Assembly: GCF_002723955.1 (NCBI RefSeq)
Contig: NZ_BEWN01000002.1
Location: 670,188 to 734,187, forward strand
Origin: Gluconobacter frateurii
GTDB lineage: Bacteria; Pseudomonadota; Alphaproteobacteria; Acetobacterales; Acetobacteraceae
Direction of reading: 5' to 3'
DNA length: 64,000 nt
A model generated the notes under the pieces. It did no database searches, was not told the DNA's origin, and was given only the letters and a program-made list of their open reading frames with translations. Within the stretch, counting starts at the first letter, position 1, and every line of letters begins with the position of its first letter. The translations under genes were made by a program, and so were the position numbers. Of the stretch, positions 44,157-52,218 are shown one piece after another.

Positions 44157-45362
44157 CTAGGCAGTTCGACGCCCAAGAAGCTGGCCGTCTGACAGGGCAT
44201 GGACATTGATCGGGAGGATGCTTCCGCGCAAAGGCGCAGGAAGGTCGTCGGTCAGTCGTACAGGGGCAAATTCAGCCGAGTGTCCCCGGTCAGGTGTTTC
44301 AATCAGAACATCCAGTGTTTGACCGACAAATCGGTTAAGGAAAGCGTCCCGATTGTTGTTTCCGGCCTCCCGTAAACGAGCTGCACGGGCCTGGCGCTCT
44401 TTATTCGGGACGGCTGGCATCCTTGCGGCGGGCGTCCCCGGGCGCTCGCTGTAGGGAAAGACATGCAGAAACGGGATGGCCTGCTCTTCGATAAAGGAGA
44501 GCGTCTCCTGGAAAAGGGCGTCCGTTTCCGTGGGGAAACCGGCAATCAGATCTGCCCCGATACCCATATCCGGGCGTAGGGACCGAGCGTGCCGGAGCAT
44601 GGCGGCGACACGTGCTGTGTCATGACGGCGTTTCATGCGCTTGAGAATCAGGTCGGAGCCTGCCTGAAGCGAAAGGTGAAGGTGAGGCATGAGGCGCGGC
44701 TCGTTTTCCAGAAGCCACCAGAGATCTTTGTCGCCCGTCTCCGGATCCAGAATAACCGGGTCAATCGAAGACAGGCGCAGGCGTTCGATCCCTGTTACGT
44801 CCCTCAGGAGCGTCCGACACATCTGGCCCAGACCTTCGCCGGTTATGCCTTGCCAGGATGCAATATCCACGCCAGTCAGAACAATTTCACGGTGCCCGTT
44901 TTCGGTGAGCGCGCGTGCGCGGGTAATGGCTTCTGCAATTGGTGTGGAGCGGGAGTCCCCGCGGCCATATGGAATGATACAGAATGTGCAGCGGTGATCG
45001 CAGCCCTGCTGAACCTGAAGGAGGGCGCGGGCGTGCCGTGAGGGCGGGAGACCGGGCCTCGCATCTCCCCATGTCGCGGGTTTGAGCTTGTCAGCATTGG
45101 GAACGACCCGGACAACGCCGGGCAGTTCCATCCAGCGTTTCCCGTCAATTTCGGATGCGCACCCTGTCACCACGATTTTTGTGTTCGGACGTTCCCGGTG
45201 TGCCCGGCGAATAGCCTGCCGGGCCTGCCGTTCGGCGGCGGTTGTCACGGCACAGGTATTCACGATGATTGTATCATCCTGCCCCTGCGCGTGATGAGCC
45301 ATGCCATCGCTCTCATGAGCATTGAGGCGGCAGCCGAAGGTCAGAACAGACGGCGCTGTCAC
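44157..45362 (-). CDS. mtaB: tRNA t6A37 methylthiotransferase
   Basis: Radical SAM enzyme that adds a methylthio group to t6A37 of tRNA; 401 residues. UPF0004 domain: TFGCRLNAHESDGM, VNTCAVTTAAERQ, VTGCASEI. Radical SAM cluster: GCDHRCTFC. A C-terminal TRAM-like region follows. The GTG at 45362 overlaps the dapF stop as GTGA. An open frame continues up to 45467, but this reads through dapF and was rejected. Confidence 0.9.
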   Translation of the reverse strand: MTAPSVLTFGCRLNAHESDGMAHHAQGQDDTIIVNTCAVTTAAERQARQAIRRAHRERPNTKIVVTGCASEIDGKRWMELPGVVRVVPNADKLKPATWGDARPGLPPSRHARALLQVQQGCDHRCTFCIIPYGRGDSRSTPIAEAITRARALTENGHREIVLTGVDIASWQGITGEGLGQMCRTLLRDVTGIERLRLSSIDPVILDPETGDKDLWWLLENEPRLMPHLHLSLQAGSDLILKRMKRRHDTARVAAMLRHARSLRPDMGIGADLIAGFPTETDALFQETLSFIEEQAIPFLHVFPYSERPGTPAARMPAVPNKERQARAARLREAGNNNRDAFLNRFVGQTLDVLIETPDRGHSAEFAPVRLTDDLPAPLRGSILPINVHALSDGQLLGRRTA

Positions 45363-46132
45363 GGGAGTTTGCCGTGGAAAACAGAAGTTGCAGGGCCAGT
45401 CATGAGAACGTCGCCGTTGTCCTGCCATGTGATGCGCAGATCGCCCCCATCCATGGTGACGACACAACTGCGTTCGGTGAGGCCGCGACGCACGGCATTT
45501 ACGACGGCCGCGCAGGCTCCGGAACCACAGGCGAGGGTCAGACCCGCTCCCCGTTCCCAGACACGAAGACGCATATGCGTTGGTGTGAGGATGTCCGCAA
45601 AGCCAATATTGGCGCGCTGTGGGAAGAGTGGTGAGTTCTCAAGGGAGGGCCCCAGATCCTCGGCGCGGGAAACATCTCCGAACACGGTCGCATGAGGATT
45701 GCCCATGGAGCAGGCCGCAGCATCATGCAGGGGCAAATGCAATGTGTCGCACTCTTTTGCCAGTGGCACGTCCTGCCATTCGAAGCGCGGTGTCCCCATA
45801 TTTACTGTGATCAGTTCGCCATCCTGAGATGTGGGCAGCAGGCCAGCGCGTGTCTGAAGGACCGGATTTCCGCCAACCAGCGTTGCCACGCAGCGGGATG
45901 CGTTGCCGCAGGCGCCGGATTCCGAACCATCCGCATTGAAAAAACGCACCAGAACGTCCGCACCATCTGCTGTGGGTGCAGAGAGAACGACAAGCTGGTC
46001 GCATCCTATGCCGAAGCGTCGATCGCAGAGGTGACGGATCTTGTCGGCATCGAGAGCGGGGTCGGTTTCACGGCCATCAATGATGATGAAATCATTGCCC
46101 AGGCCGTGCATCTTGGTGAAGGAAAGGGTCAT
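45359..46132 (-). CDS. dapF: Diaminopimelate epimerase
   Basis: Interconverts LL- and meso-diaminopimelate for lysine and peptidoglycan. The start at 46132 gives 257 residues, MTLSFTKMHGLGNDFIIID, with AGAGAGG upstream. The two active-site cysteines are in ESGACGNASRC and LACGSGACAAVV. A proton-relay His lies in SMGNPHATVFG. Its TGA overlaps the mtaB GTG. Confidence 0.95.
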   Translation of the reverse strand: MTLSFTKMHGLGNDFIIIDGRETDPALDADKIRHLCDRRFGIGCDQLVVLSAPTADGADVLVRFFNADGSESGACGNASRCVATLVGGNPVLQTRAGLLPTSQDGELITVNMGTPRFEWQDVPLAKECDTLHLPLHDAAACSMGNPHATVFGDVSRAEDLGPSLENSPLFPQRANIGFADILTPTHMRLRVWERGAGLTLACGSGACAAVVNAVRRGLTERSCVVTMDGGDLRITWQDNGDVLMTGPATSVFHGKLP

Positions 46133-46217
46133 GGTGGGGCCTCTCTTAGAGCATCCTGCGGGTTGACGCACGAGGAACATACCCTCATCTCGACAGGTCA
46201 GTCAGGAGGAGATGCAC

Positions 46218-46868
46218 ATGAGCGGCACAGAACAGATCGAAGGTTTTCACGCAGCGGCGTTTACACGCGTCAATAATGAACCCGACACGATCTTCTATGC
46301 GCAGCGTCTTCCGGATTCGCTCATGGATATGGGGGCACGCACGGCTGTGACCGCCCTCTACCAGACGTCTCTTCCCGTGGGCGGCACGGTTCTGGATCTT
46401 ATGGCGGGGTCTCTCAGCCATTATCCGGAGGAAGCCCATTTCCAGGATGTGATCGGGCTTGGTGCTTCAAAAGCGGCCTTGGATACAAATCCTGTTCTGA
46501 AAACGCGCATCGTGCAGGATCTGAATGCGGATCCCATTCTGCCTTTTGAGGATGACAGTCTGGATGTCATTACGCTGTGTGATGGTATCGCCTATCTGAC
46601 CCAGCCTTTGACAGTATTGACGGAAGCGCTGCGTGTTCTGAAGGAAGGGGCACCCCTGATCGTCACGTTCTCGGACCAGTTTCATCAGCAGAAGGCTGTC
46701 GCCATGTGGCAGGCGCTGGAGCCGGAAGATCGCGCACGTCTTGTCAGTATCCTGCTTTCCCGCGCCGGTTTTGGCGAACTGGACACGGGTGAAGTGGTTC
46801 CGCCTGAAGATCTGACGGCATGGCGCGATACGGTTCGGGCTGTCGTTGGACGCAAGCCCAGAGCCTGA
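46218..46868 (+). CDS. Class I SAM-dependent methyltransferase
   Basis: A 216-residue protein with a methyltransferase fold. The motif I region is unusual: VLDLMAGSLSHYPEE in place of the common G-x-G-x-G. Post-motif II, FEDDSLDVITLCDGIAYLTQP, is typical. The C-terminal part lacks the usual long insertions. Ribosome site AGGAGG is best placed for the ATG at 46218, though an ATG at 46212 exists. Substrate unknown. Confidence 0.75.
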   Translation: MSGTEQIEGFHAAAFTRVNNEPDTIFYAQRLPDSLMDMGARTAVTALYQTSLPVGGTVLDLMAGSLSHYPEEAHFQDVIGLGASKAALDTNPVLKTRIVQDLNADPILPFEDDSLDVITLCDGIAYLTQPLTVLTEALRVLKEGAPLIVTFSDQFHQQKAVAMWQALEPEDRARLVSILLSRAGFGELDTGEVVPPEDLTAWRDTVRAVVGRKPRA

Positions 46869-46992
46869 ATCTAACTGATTCGCAGGTTGACATGCGTTAC
46901 TTCTGGCATTTGTGCGCGGAAGTCTTTATGCAGCGGCATCCCAGCCGCCGCTTTTTGCCGTCGGCGTGACGTTTGCCGAGTGTTCATCAAAT

Positions 46993-48807
46993 ATGCCTTT
47001 CCCCGATACTCATCCTGCCCTTGGGCGCGCCCTGACGGCGCGCGGCTACGAACAGCCAACTCCCGTTCAGGAAGCCGTTCTGCAGCCAGGGCTGGAGGAT
47101 CGTGATCTTCTGGTTTCCGCCCAAACGGGCTCAGGCAAGACCGTAGCCTTTGGTCTGGCCATTGCGCCGACGCTGCTGGGCGAGGCCGATCGCCTCCCGC
47201 CGTCGCCGCAGCCGCTGGCTCTGGTCATTGCCCCAACGCGTGAACTGGCCCTGCAGGTCCAGTCCGAACTTGAATGGCTCTATGCCGAAACCGGTGCCCG
47301 CATTGCGAGCTGCATTGGTGGCACGGATGCCCGCCGTGAAGCCCGCGATCTCAACCGTGGCGCCCATATCGTCGTTGGGACGCCGGGCCGCCTGTGTGAT
47401 CATCAGTCCCGTGGTTCCCTTGACCTGTCCGGTCTGCGCTGCGTCGTGCTCGACGAAGCTGACGAAATGCTGGACATGGGCTTCCGTGACGAGCTGGAGC
47501 AGCTTCTGGATGCGTCCCCGGCCGAGCGCCGTACGCTGCTGTTCTCCGCCACGATCGCCCGCGAAATTGCGTCCCTGGCCAAGCGTTTCCAGAAAGATGC
47601 CAAGCGCATTGATACGGTCACGGGTGCGAAGCAGCATTCCGATATCACCTATCGCTGCGTCGTAACGGCTCCGCAGGAAATTGAGCGTTCCCTCGTGAAC
47701 GTTCTGCGTTTCTACGAGAGCCCGACGGCCATGGTGTTCTGCAACACCCGTATGATGGTTGGTCAGGTGCAGGCAGCTCTTCTGGAGCGTGGGTTCGCCT
47801 CTGTCGCCATTTCCGGTGAGATGGGTCAGAATGAGCGTAGCCGTGCGATCGAGAGCCTGCGTTCCGGTCAAGCCCGTGTCTGTGTTGCGACTGACGTTGC
47901 AGCCCGTGGCATTGATGTTCCGGCGCTGAACCTCGTCATTCATGCAAGCATCCCGACGGCTTCTGAAACGCTGCTGCACCGTTCCGGCCGTACGGGTCGT
48001 GCAGGTCGTAAGGGCACCAGTGTGCTCATGGTGCCGATGAATCAGCGTCGTCGTGCTGAGCGTCTGCTGGCCATGGCTCGCGTGAATGCTGAGTGGGAAG
48101 CTGTTCCGACGGCTGCGGCTATTGCTGCTCAGGACACACAGCGTCTTCTGGAAGATCCGATTCTTGCCAACGCCTCGGAAGAGACGACGGATGAACTGGT
48201 TCTGAAGCTGGCCGAAACCTACGACGCCAAGAAGCTCGCAGCGGCTCTGGTAGAAATGTATCGTGCCCGCCTTCCGCAGGTCGAGCAGATCCGTCCGATG
48301 TCCGTTGAAGCTCCGAGCAGCCGTGGTGAACGCGGCGAGCGTGGGGAACGTGCTCCGCGTGAAGAGCGTGTTGTATCCGGTCAGTGGTTCAAGATGGGCG
48401 TTGGCCGCACCGAGCGTGCCGATCCAAAGTGGCTGATCCCGCTGATCTGCCGTCTTGGCAATGTTCAGAAGCGTGACATTGGCAGCATCCGCATTGAGCA
48501 GGATCAGACCTATTTCCAGATCACGGATGAGAGCGTCGAGCGCTTCAAGTCCTGTGTTGCTGGGGCCGAGCCTGATGAAGTGACGATCGAGCCATCTGCC
48601 GAGCCTGCTGGCGGCGGTTATGGTTCGCGTGGCCGTAATCCGGGCGAAGGCAAGCGCTTTGGTCGTCCCGGTGGGGGCGGTGGCTTCAAGGGTGGCCCGC
48701 GTTCCGGCGGCGGTGGCGGATACAAGGGCCGTGGCGGCGCGGGTTTCAGCCGTTCCAAGTCCAGCGGTCCGACCGGTGAGGGAACGAGCCGCAAGCGCCG
48801 TTCCTGA
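46993..48807 (+). CDS. DEAD-box RNA helicase (DbpA/CsdA-like)
   Basis: ATP-dependent RNA helicase (about 604 residues) of the DEAD-box family, for ribosome assembly or RNA decay. Q motif region is near residue 20 (YEQPTPVQEAVL). Motif I is AQTGSGKT, Ia PTRELALQV, II LDEADEML, III SAT, IV VFCNTR, V TDVAARGID and VI HRSGRTGRAGRKG. Residues 460-530 look like a DbpA-type RNA-binding domain (FKMGVGRTERADPKWLIPLICRLG). The C-terminus is a Gly/Arg-rich tail (GGGGGFKGGPRSGGGGGYKG). The start at 46993 was chosen; a frame from 46912 exists. A strong terminator follows. Confidence 0.9.
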   Translation: MPFPDTHPALGRALTARGYEQPTPVQEAVLQPGLEDRDLLVSAQTGSGKTVAFGLAIAPTLLGEADRLPPSPQPLALVIAPTRELALQVQSELEWLYAETGARIASCIGGTDARREARDLNRGAHIVVGTPGRLCDHQSRGSLDLSGLRCVVLDEADEMLDMGFRDELEQLLDASPAERRTLLFSATIAREIASLAKRFQKDAKRIDTVTGAKQHSDITYRCVVTAPQEIERSLVNVLRFYESPTAMVFCNTRMMVGQVQAALLERGFASVAISGEMGQNERSRAIESLRSGQARVCVATDVAARGIDVPALNLVIHASIPTASETLLHRSGRTGRAGRKGTSVLMVPMNQRRRAERLLAMARVNAEWEAVPTAAAIAAQDTQRLLEDPILANASEETTDELVLKLAETYDAKKLAAALVEMYRARLPQVEQIRPMSVEAPSSRGERGERGERAPREERVVSGQWFKMGVGRTERADPKWLIPLICRLGNVQKRDIGSIRIEQDQTYFQITDESVERFKSCVAGAEPDEVTIEPSAEPAGGGYGSRGRNPGEGKRFGRPGGGGGFKGGPRSGGGGGYKGRGGAGFSRSKSSGPTGEGTSRKRRS

Positions 48808-48827
48808 TCTGCCAGTCGGATCGAACT

Positions 48828-48863
48828 AAAAAGCCCCGCCGGATCAGTCCGGCGGGGCTTTTT
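48828..48863. terminator. Strong bidirectional terminator
   Basis: A 16-bp perfect stem AAAAAGCCCCGCCGGA/TCCGGCGGGGCTTTTT with TCAG loop. It has T-runs in both directions, between the convergent helicase and PPK2 genes. Confidence 0.95.
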
Positions 48864-48867
48864 CTTT

Positions 48868-49746
48868 TCAGGGCTTTTTGGAGTCTTCCGCAAGGAGCGT
48901 ATCCCGCGCGGCTCTCAACGTATCCGAGAGTTTTTCGTCTGGCACCTTGAGATGTAGCCCTTCCAATACTTCCAGAAGGGCTTCCGCCACCATCAGCCGT
49001 GCGACCCATTTATGATCGGCCGGAATGATGTGCCAAGGAGCCTCGGGCGTTGAGGTTGCCTGAATGGCGGCTTCATAGGCCTGTGTATACTCCGGCCATT
49101 TTCCGCGTTCGGCGAGATCGGAAGGCGAGAACTTCCAACGCTTCTCGGGTTGGGTCAGGCGTTTAAGAATACGTTTCTTCTGCTCATCCGCCGAGATATG
49201 CAGAAAGAGCTTTAGAATAACGATATTCTGATGCGTGAGATAAGTCTCAAAATGCCGGAGATCTGCCAGGCGGTGATCCCAGAAATCGGGGGTATCCGGG
49301 TCAAGGCCGCGTGCTCTAACGATATCGGGGTGGACGCGCGCAATCAGAACATCCTCGTAGTGGCTGCGATTGAAGACAGCAATGTCACCACGAGCGGGCG
49401 CCATCAGATGAACCCGCCACAGATCATCCCGCTTTTCTGCTGCCCCTGCCGGGGTCTTGAAGGATGTGACGTGAAATCCCTGAGGGTTCAGGCCGGAAAA
49501 GGCATGTCGGATGGCCCCATCCTTGCCAGCCGTGTCCATACCCTGCAGGACAACCAGAATCCCATGGGAGCCATGAGCGGCGAGACGGCCCTGCAGAACG
49601 GCCATGCGGTCCACGCAGTCCCGGATACGGGTATGTGCGCTTTTCTTGTCATGCCCGATCCGGTCATCGGTCTTGAAATCAGAGAGGCGAAACTTGCTGC
49701 CATCAGTGATTTTCAGACGGGAGGGAATACCACTTTCAGCCGACAT
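48868..49746 (-). CDS. Polyphosphate kinase 2 family protein
   Basis: PPK2-family kinase of 292 residues, which transfers phosphate between polyphosphate and nucleotides. Walker A is VLQGMDTAGKDGAIRHAFSGLNPQG. The Asp/Glu/Arg lid motifs FNRSHYEDVLIARVHPD and KLFLHISADEQKKRI are clear. The single PPK2 domain length fits class II/III enzymes. Direction and nucleotide specificity are unknown. Its 5' end overlaps the next gene's stop by about 11 bp. Confidence 0.9.
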   Translation of the reverse strand: MSAESGIPSRLKITDGSKFRLSDFKTDDRIGHDKKSAHTRIRDCVDRMAVLQGRLAAHGSHGILVVLQGMDTAGKDGAIRHAFSGLNPQGFHVTSFKTPAGAAEKRDDLWRVHLMAPARGDIAVFNRSHYEDVLIARVHPDIVRARGLDPDTPDFWDHRLADLRHFETYLTHQNIVILKLFLHISADEQKKRILKRLTQPEKRWKFSPSDLAERGKWPEYTQAYEAAIQATSTPEAPWHIIPADHKWVARLMVAEALLEVLEGLHLKVPDEKLSDTLRAARDTLLAEDSKKP

Positions 49747-50491
49747 GCCGGTTCACCGTCAGTCCACCCGAAGCCTGACAGACGGGCATGATTTCCATGG
49801 TATTGACGTTCATATGCCATGGCAGGCCGACCAGCCACGAGACGGTTTCGGCAATATCTTCCGGGGTGAGGGGAGTGGTGTCCTTGTAGACGTCTGCAGC
49901 TTTCCCGTCGTCTTTCAGGCGGACATTGCTGAACTCGCTTCCCCCACAGAGACCGGGTTCAATATCCGTAACGCGGATCCGCTTGCCGAGAAGATCCGTG
50001 CGGAGGTTCTGGCTGAACTGGCGAACAAACGCCTTCGTGGCTCCATAAACGTTTCCGCCAGCATAAGGATAGGTTCCAGCCGTGCTGCCCAGTGTAAGAA
50101 CATAGCCGGAATTCCGTTCGACCATGCCGGGAAGAAGGGCATGGGTAATTTCGACCAGACCGGAAATGTTGGTGGCAATCATGGTCTCCCAGTTTTCCAC
50201 CTCTGCTTCCTGAGCGGGTTCCATACCGAGGGCGAGGCCAGCGTTGTTCACAAGAACATCAACTGTCTGCCAGCCTTCCGGTAGACTCGTGGGAAGCTGA
50301 CGTAAGGCCGCTTTGTCCGTCATGTCCAGCGGGAAGGGAAGCAGGCTGTCACCGAGCTCTTTCTGGAGCGCATCAAGCCGTTCTGCTCGTCGCCCTGTTG
50401 CGATGACGCGGTGGCCATCCCGCACAAGGCGAGTGGCGATGGCGTGCCCGAAGCCTGCGGTAGCACCGGTCACGAGAACAGTCAGGGACAT
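49736..50491 (-). CDS. SDR oxidoreductase (YdfG-like)
   Basis: A 251-residue NADP-dependent short-chain dehydrogenase. The coenzyme loop TGATAGFGHAIATRL, an arginine pair after GRRAERLD (NADP preference) and NNAGLALG are present. The active-site YGATKAFVRQFSQNL holds Tyr and Lys of the YxxxK motif, with Ser in LTLGSTAGTYP. Similar proteins reduce 3-hydroxypropionate, serine and allo-threonine (YdfG). ATG at 50491 has GGAGGT upstream; earlier ATGs were rejected. Confidence 0.88.
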   Translation of the reverse strand: MSLTVLVTGATAGFGHAIATRLVRDGHRVIATGRRAERLDALQKELGDSLLPFPLDMTDKAALRQLPTSLPEGWQTVDVLVNNAGLALGMEPAQEAEVENWETMIATNISGLVEITHALLPGMVERNSGYVLTLGSTAGTYPYAGGNVYGATKAFVRQFSQNLRTDLLGKRIRVTDIEPGLCGGSEFSNVRLKDDGKAADVYKDTTPLTPEDIAETVSWLVGLPWHMNVNTMEIMPVCQASGGLTVNRHVG

Positions 50492-50561
50492 GGGGACCTC
50501 CATAAAACTCTCGACAGGGGAACGCTTGCAAAGAGGCAAGAGATGCACCCATCTTTAAGGA

Positions 50562-51146
50562 ATGAAGAAAACACTCGCCGGACAGAATGACAACCTGACA
50601 GGCATGCTCCTGGTCGCCGCTCCGCAACTGGCAGAGACGGTCTTTGCCCAGAGCGTGATCTACCTGTGTGCTCATTCCCCTGAAGACGGGGCGATGGGGC
50701 TCATCATCAACCGTCGTCTGGCCCAGCCGGGGCTGGATGATCTTTTTGCCCAACTGGGAATTGAACCCAATCCACCGGAGCGTCGTATTGCGGTCTGTAT
50801 GGGCGGCCCGGTCGATCACTCGCATGGGTTTGTTCTTCACTCGACGGACTGGACCGGAGAAGGGAGCCTGGGCGTAAATGAACAGGCCACGCTTACAGCC
50901 AGTCTGGATGTGCTTCGGGATCTGGCCTCCGGGCAGGGTCCGAAGCAGGCGCTGATGGCTCTGGGACATGCTGCCTGGGGTCCGGGTCAGTTAGAGGAAG
51001 AAATCCTGCGGGACAGTTCCTGGTATGTGGTGCCAGCCAGTGATGAGATTGTTTTCGGGCTGGATCATGCGAAGAAATGGCGCAAGGCCCTGGCCGCCAT
51101 CAATATTGACCCTCTGCTTCTATCGGGAGCCGTTGGGGAAGCCTGA
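50562..51146 (+). CDS. YqgE/AlgH family protein
   Basis: A 194-residue protein with the conserved UPF0301 pattern: LTGMLLVAAPQLAETVFAQSVIYLCAHSPEDGAMGLIINRRL, VCMGGPVDHSHGFVLHS and ALGHAAWGPGQLEEEI. Function is unclear; AlgH was linked to alginate regulation in Pseudomonas. Its start is divergent from the SDR gene, with a 70-bp gap. Confidence 0.93.
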   Translation: MKKTLAGQNDNLTGMLLVAAPQLAETVFAQSVIYLCAHSPEDGAMGLIINRRLAQPGLDDLFAQLGIEPNPPERRIAVCMGGPVDHSHGFVLHSTDWTGEGSLGVNEQATLTASLDVLRDLASGQGPKQALMALGHAAWGPGQLEEEILRDSSWYVVPASDEIVFGLDHAKKWRKALAAINIDPLLLSGAVGEA

Positions 51147-51196
51147 TACCTGCCCGGCGTGATCAGCGCTCTATTTTTAAAAGGACACTGAAACCC

Positions 51197-51853
51197 GTGA
51201 ACCAGACAACACGCATCCTGCATATCTATGAGCACTGCCCGTTCTGCGTGAAAGCTCTTATGATTTTCGGGCTCAAAAATATTCTGTTCGAGCGGCGCGT
51301 TTTTCTGAATGATGACGAAGCTGGCCCGATCAGCATGGTGGGTCGCAAGGTCGTACCGATCCTCGAAGAAAATGGGCGGTACATGCCCGAGAGCATGGAT
51401 ATCGTCTCCCATATCGATGGGATCGGTGAGCCTGTCCTGACAGGGCCAGTCCGGACAGAGATAGCGGACTGGCTGAAAGCAGGGGGCCGTGCGACGTACC
51501 GTCTTTTCCTACCGCGTGCTGTCTGCACGCCGCTGCCTGAATTTGCGACGACTTCAGCGCGTGCTGGTTTCATTCGACGCAAGGAAGAGTCGACGGGACC
51601 GTTCTGGGAAATTCTTGCAGACGGGTCCAAGGAGATCGCTGAACTGAATGCGTTGCTGGAGAAGCTGGCGCCGTTGATCCAGTCGCCGGAGGCAGTGAAC
51701 GGCACTCTTTCGACAGACGATATCCATCTGTTTGCGCAGTTACACAGCATGTCCCTGATCAAAGGGCTCCGTTACCCATTAGAAGTCGAGGCATATCGTC
51801 AGACCATGTCCGAGAAATCAGGTGTTGGTCTTTTGGATATGTTTGCTGTTTGA
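51197..51853 (+). CDS. grxB: Glutaredoxin 2
   Basis: A GST-fold glutaredoxin of 218 residues, larger than ordinary glutaredoxins. The active-site dithiol is C14-P-F-C17 in YEHCPFC. The thioredoxin-like part spans the first 80 residues (VPILEENGRYMPESMDIV), followed by an all-helical C-terminal domain. The start is GTG. Found 50 bp downstream of the yqgE-like gene and likely in one transcript. Confidence 0.92.
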   Translation: MNQTTRILHIYEHCPFCVKALMIFGLKNILFERRVFLNDDEAGPISMVGRKVVPILEENGRYMPESMDIVSHIDGIGEPVLTGPVRTEIADWLKAGGRATYRLFLPRAVCTPLPEFATTSARAGFIRRKEESTGPFWEILADGSKEIAELNALLEKLAPLIQSPEAVNGTLSTDDIHLFAQLHSMSLIKGLRYPLEVEAYRQTMSEKSGVGLLDMFAV

Positions 51854-52218
51854 GAACATCCGAGGCTGGCCTGAAAGAATTCCGGGGATACCCTGTCACG
51901 GCTTTTTCAGGTCATTCAGCAGTGTGGGTATAACTGATCCACACTGTGAGAGGGGAGAGATGTCTGGCTTTCTCGTTCTCTCCGCCTTTCCAAGTAAAAG
52001 CGTTTGAGTGGGACTGCCAAAATCCGCAAACTTGTCGTTGCGTCCGCGTCTTCGCGCGTTGTGAGGAAATGTTGCATAAAAACAACATGAAGACGGTAGT
52101 ACGTGGAAATATGATACGTATCATTTTCGAAAAACTAAGAAACGAATATAGATAACGTCGTAACTATTTGTGTCGTTTTGATGCAGAGTTTTTATTTTAA
52201 CAGATTACGGATTATCTG
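51854..52218. other. AT-rich intergenic region ahead of the autotransporter
   Basis: About 365 bp without a gene. An 8-bp hairpin CAGTGTGG/CCACACTG at 51920-51946 may weakly end the grxB transcript. The last 150 bp are strikingly AT-rich against the high-GC surroundings. A 14-bp perfect palindrome lies at 52111-52124. No -35/-10 pair is secure. A small open frame (51946-52155) has no ribosome site or recognisable protein. Confidence 0.5.
52111..52124. promoter_or_regulatory. Perfect 14-bp palindrome upstream of the autotransporter
   Basis: ATGATACGTATCAT is a perfect palindrome about 95 bp before the autotransporter start. It could be an operator for a dimeric regulator; the regulator is unknown. 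Confidence 0.4.

Noticed and set aside
45363..45467. Longer start for mtaB
   Set aside because: Would read through the end of dapF in another frame; the GTGA overlap start gives the family N-terminus.
46912..46992. N-terminal extension of the DEAD-box helicase
   Set aside because: The extra residues do not match family N-termini and lack a ribosome site; the ATG at 46993 begins the expected region.
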